Virus record (IMG/VR): IMGVR_UViG_3300027747_000892
Span: 1-42,348 of that record
Strand: one strand, 5' to 3'
From: a virus
Length of the DNA: 42,348 bases
Of this stretch, positions 7,505 through 16,565 are shown in pieces. The position numbers and the translations under genes are program-made. The notes under the pieces were generated by a model. That model made no database searches. It was not told where the DNA came from and saw only the letters and a list, made by a program, of their open reading frames with translations. Each line of letters begins with the position of its first letter. Within the stretch, counting starts at the first letter, position 1.

Positions 7505-8735
7505 CCCCATGAACGGTCGTGAGAGAATCAGAGTATTGGTTCTCCCAAGTGATCGATCTGGGGTTGGCTGAGGTAAATTTCGATCAGTCGACCCCCACAT
7601 CAAATTACAAAACTTATACTCCGAAGATTTTCATGTTGATATAGATTATGAACCAAAAATTAACGATATAAATTATTGGAAAAAATACCAAATAGTTCAT
7701 TTTCACAGAAGTTTTGGCCAAATTGAGCAATGTCCAAACATCATTAATAGTTTAAAAAGTTTGGGAATTGTTATGATTGCCGACATCGATGATTATTGGT
7801 TACCAACAAAAGAGCACCCAATTCATCAATTAATTATTGAAAACAAACTCCACCAAAAGATTGTTGATAATCTAAAGGCAGCGAGTTATGTTACAACAAC
7901 CACAGAATTATTTGCAAATGAAATTAGAAAGTTCAATAAAAATGTAATTGTTTTACCAAATGCGATTGATCCAAGTGAACCACAATTTACACAACCAACA
8001 CCACCATCAGATAAAATCAGAGTTGGATGGTTGGGAGGATCTTCACATTTACACGATTTGAAATTATTAGATGGTATGGTTTCAAAACTTAATCCTGTTC
8101 AAGACAAATTACAATATTATGTTTGTGGGTTTGATATTCGTGGAAGTGTAACAGAAATCAACAAAGAAACGGGTGAACAAAAACAAAGACCAATTAAACC
8201 TGAAGAAACCGTTTGGGTAAGATATGAAGAAATATTTACAAATAATTATAAAATCATTTCACCCGAATACAAAACGTTCTTAGATAAATTCCAAGAAGGA
8301 GATTATCCGGCAATTCAGAATGAGAACTATGTTAGAGTTTGGACAAGACCTGTTGATCAGTACGCAAGAAATTATTCAAACTTTGACATTTCGTTGGCAC
8401 CAATTAAAAATCATATTTTTAATAGAATGAAATCACAATTGAAAGTTATTGAAGCAGGATTTTATAAAAAGGCTTTGATTGCTTCAAATGTTGGACCATA
8501 TACAATCGACTTGAAACATGCTTTAGATAAGGGTCAATTTACAAATGGAAATGCTTTGTTGGTAAATGAAAATAATAATCATAGTGATTGGGCTAAAAAC
8601 ATCAAAAAATTGGTTGACAATCCAAATATGATTACCGATCTTGGTGAGAGACTTTATGAAACGGTGAAAGACAGATATGATCTTAATAAGGTTACGGCCG
8701 ATCGCGCATCTTTTTACAAATCTTTAATTAAATAA
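7491..8735 (+). CDS. Glycosyltransferase (GT-B, GT4-like) interrupted by an in-frame TGA
   Basis: From the ATG at 7491 the frame reads IRVLVLPSDRSGVG, meets TGA at 7569-7571, then continues GKFRSVDPHIKLQ without other stops to 8735. The part before the TGA is the glycine loop that opens GT-B transferases; the rest has the UDP-sugar domain (IRVGWLGGSSHL and, near the end, VIEAGFYKKALIASNVGPY). The next in-frame ATG, at 7761, starts inside the N-terminal domain (MIADIDDYW), so a protein starting there would lack its first strands. Readthrough would give about 414 residues. Skipping TGA from GGC to the synonymous GGT would give GVGKFR. TGA ends other genes here (for example the dUTPase), so the code is not reassigned. 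A sequencing error or a recent mutation is equally possible. Confidence 0.75.
7559..7597 (+). other. Strong hairpin enclosing the in-frame TGA
   Basis: TGGGGTTGGCTGA (7559-7571) pairs with TCAGTCGACCCCCA (7584-7597): 13 pairs including two G-T, one bulged C and a 12-base loop. The TGA codon forms the top three pairs of the stem. It is not a terminator (no T run). The surrounding 100 bases (7501-7600) are 50% GC, well above their neighbours. Confidence 0.75.
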
Positions 8736-8738
8736 TAT

Positions 8739-9464
8739 ATGATTAACATTCCAATAACAAAAATTTTATTTTTAGATATTGAAACCGTTGGTGGTTGCAA
8801 AGATTATCAAACGTGTATTAATTCTAATCCAATAGTTGCCGATCAATTTGATAAGTATTTTGATTGGTTTTTGAAAAGATTTCCCGAAGATAAAGAATGG
8901 GAGAAAGATAGATCGACAGAAGAACATATGGATATTGTTTTTAGAAAAAGAGCGGCACTTGTTCCTGAATTTGCTAAAATCATATGTGTTTCTATGGCAT
9001 TTGTTTTGGATAACGGTGAGATTAAAAAACAAACATTTTCAGGTGATGATGAAAAACAACTTCTAGTAGATGTAAGAAACTTATTGGATCGTTGTCATAA
9101 ATTAGATTTTTATCTATGTGGTCATAATCTTAAAAACTTTGACATTCCCATGTTGGCAAAACGAATGATTATTAATGAAATTATGCCATCAAAGATTCTT
9201 CCTTCATATGATACAAAGCCTTGGGAAGTAAAAGCAATTGACACAAAAGAAATTTGGCAATATGGAGCATATACCGCAATTGGGTCATTAGATCTGATGT
9301 GCGCTTGTTTGGATATTCCAACACCAAAAGATGGTGAAATAAATGGGGGTATGGTACACGAAGCGTATTGGAATCACAATAGAATAGATGAAATTTCAAA
9401 ATATTGTGAGAAAGATGTTGATGTGTTGGTTACGGCAATAAAAAAATTAAAAAGTTTAAAATAA
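8739..9464 (+). CDS. DEDDy-type 3'-5' exonuclease
   Basis: A 241-residue protein with the three exonuclease motifs of the DNA polymerase B proofreading fold: FLDIETV (D13, E15), GHNLKNFD (about 128-135) and YCEKD (Y222, D226). These acidic residues bind the two metal ions that cleave the terminal nucleotide. There is no polymerase domain, so this is a free-standing exonuclease, probably acting in phage DNA repair, recombination or end processing. It starts 3 nt after the glycosyltransferase and its last base is shared with the start of the dUTPase gene, so the group is likely one transcript. Confidence 0.8.
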   Translation: MINIPITKILFLDIETVGGCKDYQTCINSNPIVADQFDKYFDWFLKRFPEDKEWEKDRSTEEHMDIVFRKRAALVPEFAKIICVSMAFVLDNGEIKKQTFSGDDEKQLLVDVRNLLDRCHKLDFYLCGHNLKNFDIPMLAKRMIINEIMPSKILPSYDTKPWEVKAIDTKEIWQYGAYTAIGSLDLMCACLDIPTPKDGEINGGMVHEAYWNHNRIDEISKYCEKDVDVLVTAIKKLKSLK

Positions 9465-10063
9465 TGAGTGAAATTGACGATAATATAAATGACGAAGAAT
9501 TGGAGGATTTATTAAAAATCTTGGATGACATTTCAAATGACGACATTGATTATAATCTTATAATGGATTCTTTTGGATTGGACGTTAAAGAATTGGAACA
9601 AGATTTAGAAGATTATGTTCCACAAATTGATTTGTCGTTTAAAAAATCAAAAGTTGATGCAACAACTCCTTCTTATGTATACCAATCAGATTCTGGTTTT
9701 GATTTATATTCAACAGAAGAAGTTTGGATTCATGGGTTTGATCGAAAATTAATATCGACAGGATTACATTTTGATATTCCTGATGGTTACGAAATACAAG
9801 TAAGATCAAAAAGTGGTTTGGCGTTAAAACAAGGTTTAATGGTATTAAACTCACCTGGCACGGTAGATCAAGGATATTTGGGTGAAATAAAAGTAATTTT
9901 GTTCAACACAACAAAAGAAAAAGTTAAAATAGAAAAAGGTCAAAAAATTGCTCAAGCAGTTCTTTGTCCAGTAGTTTCAGGAAAATGGGTTAATTTAGTC
10001 GAGAAAGAAGATTTAGAATCCAAAGATAGAAACGATAATGGATTTGGATCTACTGGTTTATGA
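9464..10063 (+). CDS. dut: dUTPase (dUTP diphosphatase) with acidic N-terminal extension
   Basis: Hydrolyses dUTP to dUMP and pyrophosphate, which keeps uracil out of phage DNA and supplies dTMP synthesis. All five trimeric dUTPase motifs are visible: DSGFDLYS (76-83), RSKSGLA (114-120), NSPGTVDQGYLGE (129-141), KGQKIAQ (158-164) and the C-terminal NGFGSTG (192-198). The normal enzyme is about 140-150 residues; here about 55 extra residues, strongly acidic (DDNINDEELEDLL), come first. This extension has no known domain and could be a binding arm. The stop TGA overlaps the next start as ATGA. Confidence 0.92.
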   Translation: MSEIDDNINDEELEDLLKILDDISNDDIDYNLIMDSFGLDVKELEQDLEDYVPQIDLSFKKSKVDATTPSYVYQSDSGFDLYSTEEVWIHGFDRKLISTGLHFDIPDGYEIQVRSKSGLALKQGLMVLNSPGTVDQGYLGEIKVILFNTTKEKVKIEKGQKIAQAVLCPVVSGKWVNLVEKEDLESKDRNDNGFGSTGL

Positions 10064-10233
10064 ATACCAAAGAAGAAATATTAAAAGAATTATTTAAAGT
10101 TAATTCTGAAATTATTATGTCTGACTATAATGATGGTTGGTTTAAACAATACATGGAAGAAAGAAAATTAATTTTGGAAAAAATATTAAAAGAATTAGAA
10201 TCAGATGATAACGATAGTATACTCAACACATAA
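10060..10233 (+). CDS. Small protein of unknown function (57 residues)
   Basis: Begins in an ATGA overlap with the dUTPase stop and ends 29 nt into the next gene. The sequence is mostly helical and charged (EEILKELFKVNSEII, then LILEKILKELESDD). Coupled start, typical codon use and helix-forming composition support it. No function is recognised. Confidence 0.55.
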   Translation: MNTKEEILKELFKVNSEIIMSDYNDGWFKQYMEERKLILEKILKELESDDNDSILNT

Positions 10234-11722
10234 AAATCAAGAATATAATAACAAGTTCAAACAACATTTATTACAAAGCGTTGGTGTAAAAGATGTTCAA
10301 ATTTTAGAATACGTTAACCACAATCAATATTCTTTGGCTCAAGTTTATAATAGCGGAATCACAGAATCAATTTATGATATTGTTGTTTGTTGTCATAACG
10401 ATATAAAGTTAGAAAAAAACTGGGGTAAAAAACTTTTAGAAGATTTTTCAAATAATAATGACTTCTCTATAATTGGAAAAGCAGGTTCTTGTTATTTTCC
10501 CGAGTCAGGAGTATATTGGGAAAGAATGAATAAAACAATGGTTGGTCAAGTTTATCACCACCCTGAAGGTCAAAAAAAATGGATTAATAGATATTCAGTT
10601 AAATTACCATACTTAATTCCTGTTGTAACAATTGATGGACTTTTTATTTCTTTTGACAAGACCAAAATTAAACATCAGTTTGACGAAACGATTGGTAAGT
10701 TCCATTTTTACGATCATGGATTTTGTTTACCAAATTATTTAGATGGTGTTAAATTAGGTGTTACTTCTTCTTTTGAAATCACTCACGAATCGGTAGGTCA
10801 ACCAAATCAAGAATTTTGGGAGAGTAAAGAAAAATTTGTTCAAAAGTGGGGAGATAAATTACCATTGGATTTAAAACCATCAGAAGTTTATGTTCCTATA
10901 ATTAAGGAAAAACCATTAAAAAATATTGGCAAAGTTGCTGTAATAATACCGACAAAAGGTAAAGTTGATATGTTATATGATTGTGTGAAATCATTATATG
11001 ATAATTGCAATTCAAATTTGTTTGATGTATTTATTGCCGATACAGGATCAACAGATGACGAAAAAAATCAAATTAAATCTCAAATTTTACCATTAGGTAA
11101 TGTTAATTTAATTGAATACGATTATTACAATTTTGCCAAGATTAATAACGATGTTGTTAAAAATCATATAAATGATGATTATGAATTTTTATTATTCTGT
11201 AATAATGATATTAAGATATTAAATAATGTAATTTACCATATGTTAAAAGTTTTTAAAACTAAAAAAAACGTTGGTACTGTTGGGGCTAGATTACATTTTG
11301 AAAATAATACACTTCAGCATGATGGGGTAAATATAATAGTTAACGTTAATAAAAAATCGGTAATCACAACTCATTTAAAAAAAGATTCATACTATAATTA
11401 TGAAATAAATGAAAAGGAAGTTGCTGGTAACACAGCAGGTTTGATGATGATAAGAAAAAATGTTTTTAATAAGTTTGACGGTTTTAATGATAGTTTCAGA
11501 CATTGTTTTGAGGATGTGTATCTAAATTTACTTCTAATAACAAAAAATTATATTAATATAAATTTAGGTTATTGTGTTGCATATCATTACGAATCACAAT
11601 CAAGAGATATTGATAAAACAGAAACTGAAATGATTGAAGATTATAATAACATCTTAGTAAGATTTATAACCGAAAAAGAAAATTTTGAAAAAATAAAAAA
11701 ATATATTTTAACAGAGAATTAG
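10205..11722 (+). CDS. Two-domain GT2-type glycosyltransferase
   Basis: A 505-residue protein with two GT-A fold modules. Residues 1-235 begin MITIVYSTHKN and include CCHNDIKLEKNW, a shortened GT-A domain. Residues about 238-505 are a fuller GT2 domain: VAVIIPTKGKVDMLYDCVKSL, IADTGSTDD, FCNNDIKIL as the DxD-like metal site, and GTVGARLHF. The second half resembles rhamnosyltransferase-type GT2 enzymes, though the donor cannot be read from the sequence. It is the first gene of the dense glycan island. Confidence 0.8.
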   Translation: MITIVYSTHKNQEYNNKFKQHLLQSVGVKDVQILEYVNHNQYSLAQVYNSGITESIYDIVVCCHNDIKLEKNWGKKLLEDFSNNNDFSIIGKAGSCYFPESGVYWERMNKTMVGQVYHHPEGQKKWINRYSVKLPYLIPVVTIDGLFISFDKTKIKHQFDETIGKFHFYDHGFCLPNYLDGVKLGVTSSFEITHESVGQPNQEFWESKEKFVQKWGDKLPLDLKPSEVYVPIIKEKPLKNIGKVAVIIPTKGKVDMLYDCVKSLYDNCNSNLFDVFIADTGSTDDEKNQIKSQILPLGNVNLIEYDYYNFAKINNDVVKNHINDDYEFLLFCNNDIKILNNVIYHMLKVFKTKKNVGTVGARLHFENNTLQHDGVNIIVNVNKKSVITTHLKKDSYYNYEINEKEVAGNTAGLMMIRKNVFNKFDGFNDSFRHCFEDVYLNLLLITKNYININLGYCVAYHYESQSRDIDKTETEMIEDYNNILVRFITEKENFEKIKKYILTEN

Positions 11723-11758
11723 TATGAAAATTATAATAAAATATTTAAATAAATAATA

Positions 11759-12631
11759 ATGAAAGTATTAATAGGTTGTCTATTATTTAGAGAATACACA
11801 GGTTCAGAAATGTATGTTTTTGAATTAGCAAAAAACTTAATTGATTTAGGATGTGATGTTACGGTAACATCACCGAATATTGGTGGTCCATTAACGGATT
11901 TGGCAAGAAGTTTTGGGATTAAAACCCATAATTTATCATCAACATTTCAAAATAAAAATTACGATATTATTCACTCACAACATTATCCAGTTACCGAAAC
12001 ACTATTAAAAATTTTTCCAAACAAAAAAATGATATGTTCAATCCATTCTGAAATATATCAATTAGAAAATCCCATTTTACATCCTAACATAAAAAAATAT
12101 ATTGCGATTAGACCCCAAATTAAAAATCATTTAGTAAATAATTTTTGGATTTCAGAAGAAAAAATTACAGTTATATATAATCCAATTGACATTGACAAAT
12201 ACAATACATTAGGTACAAGAGATGATGGTTATACTTTATTTGTTGGAACAATAGATTATACAAGACAAAATACTATTTTCGATTTGGTTGAATATACAAG
12301 AAACGAGAATAGAGAATTATGGTTAGTTGGTAAAAATCACGGAAAATATTTACCCCATATTTTAACAAACTCACATGTTAAATATTTTGATTCAACTTAC
12401 GATGTGAATCATTTTGTTAAAAATTGTAAAGAAACCGCAGGTATTTTATTAGGAAGAACTACAATTGAAGGTTGGTTAACTGGTAAACCTGGATGGATCT
12501 ACGATGTAGATGGAAATGGGAATATTAAAAGTAAGGAATTACATCAAGTACCTGAAGATTTAGATAGGTTTAACTCTAAATTAGTTGTTAAACAAATAAA
12601 AGAAGAATATTATAAAATTTTAACACAATGA
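11759..12631 (+). CDS. GT4-like glycosyltransferase (GT-B)
   Basis: A 290-residue protein. The N-terminal domain has MKVLIGCLLFREYTGSEMYV and DVTVTSPN, as in GT4 enzymes; the hinge is VIYNPIDIDKYN, a signature segment of that family. The C-terminal domain (LFVGTIDY, LWLVGKNHG, then TTIEGWLTGKPGWIYD) is shorter than usual, and the usual E(x7)E donor site is reduced to TIEGWLTGKP. It may be a compact phage version. It overlaps the next gene by 4 nt (ATGA). Confidence 0.75.
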   Translation: MKVLIGCLLFREYTGSEMYVFELAKNLIDLGCDVTVTSPNIGGPLTDLARSFGIKTHNLSSTFQNKNYDIIHSQHYPVTETLLKIFPNKKMICSIHSEIYQLENPILHPNIKKYIAIRPQIKNHLVNNFWISEEKITVIYNPIDIDKYNTLGTRDDGYTLFVGTIDYTRQNTIFDLVEYTRNENRELWLVGKNHGKYLPHILTNSHVKYFDSTYDVNHFVKNCKETAGILLGRTTIEGWLTGKPGWIYDVDGNGNIKSKELHQVPEDLDRFNSKLVVKQIKEEYYKILTQ

Positions 12632-13359
12632 AATTAATAATTTTAACTACAAGTTATAATTGTGAAAACTACATAAATAAGTGTCTTTCAAGTATAATGT
12701 CACAAACTTATAAAAACTTTATATGTTATATAACCGATGATATGTCTACAGACAATACCGTTAATAAAATTAAAAATTTTATTAAAAATGATGAAAGATT
12801 TGTTTTAATTGAAAATAAATCAAAAATGTATCAGCCAGGTAACTACGATCAAGTAATTAGAGGTGACTATGATGTTAATGATAAAGACATTTGTGTTGAG
12901 GTTGATGGAGACGATTGGTTACCGGATTCTAAAACATTTCAAAGAGTTGTAGACACATATTCCTTGGGGGATATTTGGTTAGCAAATGGTAGTTTTAAAT
13001 ATCACGATGGCAGACCTGGGTTTGCACAACCACATAAAGATTTTGTAAATATTAGACAAAAAGTGTTTACATTAACCCATTTGAGAACTTGGAAATCTTT
13101 TTTATGGAGACAGATAAAACAAGAAGATTTAAAAGATGAAAATGGGGATTATTGGAGTGTTGCTGGAGACTTATCATTTATGTTTCCTATGGTTGAAATG
13201 TCTGGCCCTGAACATTATAAATTTATGAGTGATATAAATTATATATACAATGAAAGTAATCCATTAAACGATCATAAAGTTAATATGTTTAAAGTTACTG
13301 AGGTTGTTAATAAAATAAGAAGTCTTAAACCTTATGAATTATATAACAACAAATCATAG
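12628..13359 (+). CDS. GT2 family glycosyltransferase
   Basis: A 243-residue GT-A enzyme: LIILTTSYNCENYINKCLSSI at the start, TDDMSTDNT for nucleotide binding, and VEVDGDDWLPD containing the DxD metal site. The length fits a single-domain GT2. The ATG overlaps the previous stop, and its end overlaps the fucosyltransferase start by 26 nt. Donor and acceptor cannot be read from sequence. Confidence 0.85.
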   Translation: MKLIILTTSYNCENYINKCLSSIMSQTYKNFICYITDDMSTDNTVNKIKNFIKNDERFVLIENKSKMYQPGNYDQVIRGDYDVNDKDICVEVDGDDWLPDSKTFQRVVDTYSLGDIWLANGSFKYHDGRPGFAQPHKDFVNIRQKVFTLTHLRTWKSFLWRQIKQEDLKDENGDYWSVAGDLSFMFPMVEMSGPEHYKFMSDINYIYNESNPLNDHKVNMFKVTEVVNKIRSLKPYELYNNKS

Positions 13360-14125
13360 AGGTGGTATTGGTAATGTAATGTTTAAACTTGCCGCAACAA
13401 TAAGTATGGCAATTGATAATAATATTGATTACATTTTTTCTAAAGAATTTATAAGACCTAATATAGATCCAAACTATGATACATACACCAATAATCTTTT
13501 AAGAAATATTAAATTCATAAATTCACTTCCACAAAATTATTTTGTTCATACGGAAACCCAATTTAATTACCAAGAAATAAAATACAATAAAGGAATTAAT
13601 TTATTATTAGATGGATACTTTCAGAGTGAAAAATATTTTATAAATAACAAACAAACTATTATAGATATTTTTAAACCTACGGAAGAAATTAAAAACGATA
13701 TATTAAAAACCTTACCTGAAGTTAATAGTTATGTATCAATACACGTTAGACGAGGAGATTATTTAAAATATCCAAACCATCATCCACAACAATCAAATGA
13801 ATATTTCAAAACCGCAACTGAAATAATTGGTATAAATAAAACATATTTAATTTTCAGCGATGATTTAGATGGTATTAAAAATATGTTTGATTATTTACCC
13901 AATAAAATATTCTACACAACAAAAAAAGATTGGTTAGATTTGTATACGATGAGTTTATGTAAAGACAACATAATTTGTAATAGTACATTTAGTTGGTGGG
14001 CGGCATACTTAAATCAAAACAAAAATAAAAAAGTAATAACAACAAATAAATGGTTTGGTTCTGCAAACGCCAACCATAACACATCAACTCTATTCCCACC
14101 TGAATGGATAGTTTTAAATAAATAA
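13334..14125 (+). CDS. GT11 alpha-1,2-fucosyltransferase-like protein
   Basis: A 263-residue protein with the GT11 hallmarks: GGIGNVMFKLA near the N-terminus, HVRRGDY at 137-143 (GDP-fucose binding), and NSTFSWWAAYLN with a final PPEW. These match bacterial FutC/WbsJ-type enzymes, which transfer fucose from GDP-fucose to a galactose. The length is at the short end of the family. No GDP-fucose synthase (fcl) is in this window, although GDP-mannose dehydratase is, so GDP-fucose may come from the host. Confidence 0.88.
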   Translation: MNYITTNHRGGIGNVMFKLAATISMAIDNNIDYIFSKEFIRPNIDPNYDTYTNNLLRNIKFINSLPQNYFVHTETQFNYQEIKYNKGINLLLDGYFQSEKYFINNKQTIIDIFKPTEEIKNDILKTLPEVNSYVSIHVRRGDYLKYPNHHPQQSNEYFKTATEIIGINKTYLIFSDDLDGIKNMFDYLPNKIFYTTKKDWLDLYTMSLCKDNIICNSTFSWWAAYLNQNKNKKVITTNKWFGSANANHNTSTLFPPEWIVLNK

Positions 14126-14129
14126 AAAA

Positions 14130-14540
14130 ATGGAAAAAATATATTCAAAAATAGAAACTGAAAAACTATTACACATAATTAATCGTTTAGATGAGATTGA
14201 TGGTAGATCTGAAGTCATACCTGAAAATAATTTTATTCAATGCGCAACATTGAAAATGGAAAAGAATAAAACTTTTCCTCCCCATAAACATATTACTAAA
14301 GATAGACACTATAAGGAACAAATTGCTCAAGAATCTTGGGTTGTTATTAAAGGTAGTGTTAAATGTATATTGTTTGATATCGATGATCAAATTATTGCAA
14401 CTCCAATTTTATATCCTGGAGATGCAAGTTTTACCCTTTATGGTGGTCACACATATGAAATACTTGAGGAAGACACTATTGTTTACGAATATAAAACAGG
14501 TCCATATGAAGGACAATCTTTAGATAAAACATTTTTATAA
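14130..14540 (+). CDS. Cupin-fold protein in the glycan island
   Basis: A 136-residue protein with cupin motifs: FPPHKHITKDRHY (His ligands) and, later, ILYPGDASFTLYGGHTYEIL, the second beta-barrel motif. Related small cupins such as WbuC are found in polysaccharide clusters; whether they act on sugars is not established. It lies 4 nt after the GT11 gene. Confidence 0.65.
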   Translation: MEKIYSKIETEKLLHIINRLDEIDGRSEVIPENNFIQCATLKMEKNKTFPPHKHITKDRHYKEQIAQESWVVIKGSVKCILFDIDDQIIATPILYPGDASFTLYGGHTYEILEEDTIVYEYKTGPYEGQSLDKTFL

Positions 14541-14541
14541 T

Positions 14542-15156
14542 ATGGGTAATTTAACTTTAAATAGTAATGAGATAGGTAGATGGTTTAATGATAGGGGAGA
14601 TTATACCCATAACATAACATATGATTTAAATGAAAACTCAATCATTATGAATTTGGGCGGATACACTGGTGTTTGGGCACAACAAATGGTTGAAAAATAT
14701 AACCCAAACGTTTATATTTTAGAACCTGTTCATAGTTTTTATGATGGTATGGTTTCCAAATTTGAGAATAACCCCAAAGTTAGATTATTAAATGTTGGTG
14801 TTGGAATTGAAGATATAGATGGTGTTATCTATATGGGAGGAGATGGGACTTCATCTAATTTAATTAATGAGAATGGGATAAATGTTAAATTTAATACTAT
14901 TGATACTATCCTAAATAATTTTGGTTTAGAATACGTTGATCTTATACAGATTAATATTGAAGGTGATGAATACCCACTTTTAGAAAATATGATATTAACA
15001 GGGTCAATTAATAAATTTAAAAACATACAAATACAATTTCATTTAGGTATTGACAACAATGTCGATAGACGAAATAAAATTCAAGAAGGCTTTATAGCCA
15101 ATGGATTCAAAAATAATTTTGATTACCCATTTGTTTGGGAATCATGGGGTAAATAA
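14542..15156 (+). CDS. FkbM-type methyltransferase
   Basis: A 204-residue SAM-dependent methyltransferase. IIMNLGGYTGVWAQQMV is the SAM-binding motif I, NVYILEPVHSF motif II, and FNTIDTILNNFGLEYVDLIQINIEGDEYPLL is the FkbM signature around the acidic active-site region. FkbM-type enzymes often O-methylate sugars in glycan clusters. It follows the cupin by 1 nt. Confidence 0.85.
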   Translation: MGNLTLNSNEIGRWFNDRGDYTHNITYDLNENSIIMNLGGYTGVWAQQMVEKYNPNVYILEPVHSFYDGMVSKFENNPKVRLLNVGVGIEDIDGVIYMGGDGTSSNLINENGINVKFNTIDTILNNFGLEYVDLIQINIEGDEYPLLENMILTGSINKFKNIQIQFHLGIDNNVDRRNKIQEGFIANGFKNNFDYPFVWESWGK

Positions 15157-15166
15157 AAAATATATA

Positions 15167-16027
15167 ATGAAAGTTTTATTCAACTATGCAAATTTAAAAT
15201 TTTATAATTCACAAAAATTAAACTCTGAAACTGGATTGAGTATTGGTGGTTTTGATAAAGTATTTGAATTTAGAAAAGAAGATATTGATCAAGAGTTTTA
15301 TCAAAAAAATAGGCATATTTTAGATTATCCAAGAGGTGCGGGATATTGGTTGTGGAAATTTCATTTTGCGATGAGATTATTAAATGATGATACAATTCCA
15401 GAAGATAGTTATATTTTTTATGCTGACTCTGGGTCTAAATTTATCGGGTCAATTGATGAGTTGATTAAAGTTTTTGAAAGAGATAATTTATCCGTTATGA
15501 CGTTTAGACAAAATCATTTAAGTTATATTTGGACAAAACGAGATGCGTTTATTTTAACAGGTACGGATTCTCCAGAATATACACATACTGGTGCTAGAGT
15601 TGGTGGTTGGTTTTTGCTAAAAAAAAATGACTTCAGTAGAGAATTTATGGGTAAATGTCATGACTACGGTTGTGATCATAGAATCATAACTGACTCACCA
15701 AATGAATTAGGTGTACCAAACTACGAAGGATTCATAGAAAATAGACATGATGAAACAATCATTACATTAGTTAGTAAGAAGTATGGTCTATTCCCATACA
15801 GAAACCCATCACAATGGGGTTTTATTGGTGATGTTAATTTTACCGATAACTTGTATGGTGAAGAAGCGACAAAAAAAATGGTTGAGAAATTTGGTGAATT
15901 ATCAACATGGGGTAATAAATATGGTAATTATTTCCACGGTGAGTCATTAAACCAATACCCTCACTTTGAATTCGATAATAAATCAACGTATCCAACAATA
16001 ATGGATTTACACAAAAGCCCAGCATAA
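15167..16027 (+). CDS. Putative glycosyltransferase (GT-A-like, YPRGAGYWLWK type)
   Basis: A 286-residue protein started at the ATG at 15167 (MKVLFNYANLKF); an upstream ATG at 15101 would overlap the methyltransferase by 56 nt. Motifs: DYPRGAGYWLWKFHFA, IFYADSGSKF (metal site position) and ENRHDETIITLVSKKYG. This combination occurs in poorly studied glycosyltransferases of capsule and lipopolysaccharide clusters. The specific reaction is unknown. Confidence 0.65.
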   Translation: MKVLFNYANLKFYNSQKLNSETGLSIGGFDKVFEFRKEDIDQEFYQKNRHILDYPRGAGYWLWKFHFAMRLLNDDTIPEDSYIFYADSGSKFIGSIDELIKVFERDNLSVMTFRQNHLSYIWTKRDAFILTGTDSPEYTHTGARVGGWFLLKKNDFSREFMGKCHDYGCDHRIITDSPNELGVPNYEGFIENRHDETIITLVSKKYGLFPYRNPSQWGFIGDVNFTDNLYGEEATKKMVEKFGELSTWGNKYGNYFHGESLNQYPHFEFDNKSTYPTIMDLHKSPA

Positions 16028-16028
16028 T

Positions 16029-16565
16029 ATGATTAAAACACTCGGTAACGATATTATTATTGATGATGATATTGTTGTAAAACAAGAATTAACCATAAAC
16101 GGTTCACACGTAGCAATAGATAAGGGGTTTTACTGCACAACAAACGCTACCATTGGTGATTACGTTCATATTGGACCATACGTAACTGTAATAGGTGGTA
16201 AAGAAGGTAGTTTCAGAGCAGTTGGTTTTAATAATATCATGGCTGGGGCTAGAATTGTTTGCGGGTCTGATAGATTTGATGATAGTGGGTTATTTGGTGC
16301 CATGATACCAAAAGAGTTAAAAGGTACTCAAATAATAGTACCAGTAGTTATGGAAGAATTTTCTAATATAGGTACAAACGCTATTGTTTTACCTGGTTCG
16401 ACACTTAGAAAAGGTGTGTTATTAACTGCTGGTAGTTTACTAATGGGTGACACCGAAGAATGGGGCGTTTATAAAGGAAATCCAGCAGTATTAGTTAAAA
16501 AAATCAACCCAACAAAAATAATTGAAAACGCTAAAAAATTAGGTTATGATTTATATAATTGGTGA
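16029..16565 (+). CDS. Left-handed beta-helix acyltransferase
   Basis: A 178-residue protein built of hexapeptide repeats (ATIGDYVHIGPYVTVIG, IGTNAIVLPGSTLRKGVLL), ending with the GNPAVLVKKI motif typical of WbbJ/NeuD-like sugar O- or N-acyltransferases. Such enzymes form trimers and use acetyl-CoA at the interface. With the neighbouring transferases it probably acylates a sugar. It overlaps the next gene by 20 nt. Confidence 0.85.
   Translation: MIKTLGNDIIIDDDIVVKQELTINGSHVAIDKGFYCTTNATIGDYVHIGPYVTVIGGKEGSFRAVGFNNIMAGARIVCGSDRFDDSGLFGAMIPKELKGTQIIVPVVMEEFSNIGTNAIVLPGSTLRKGVLLTAGSLLMGDTEEWGVYKGNPAVLVKKINPTKIIENAKKLGYDLYNW

Noticed and set aside
7569-7571. TGA reassigned to Trp in this phage
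   Set aside because: Genes such as the dUTPase, the 11759 and the 20160 genes end naturally at TGA, often overlapping the next ATG. No other internal TGA was found in a clear gene.
7559-7597. Selenocysteine insertion element
   Set aside because: The TGA is at the apex of the stem, not just before it, and no selenocysteine machinery is visible. The protein position is a glycine loop with no reason for Sec.
7761-8735. Glycosyltransferase starting at the ATG at 7761
   Set aside because: The upstream frame continues the protein fold with good coding character back to 7491, and 7761 lies inside the N-terminal domain. Only the TGA at 7569 makes 7761 look like a start.
15101-15166. Upstream start of the 15167 gene
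   Set aside because: It would overlap the methyltransferase by 56 nt, while the start at 15167 has a normal 10-nt gap and a natural MKVLFNY opening.
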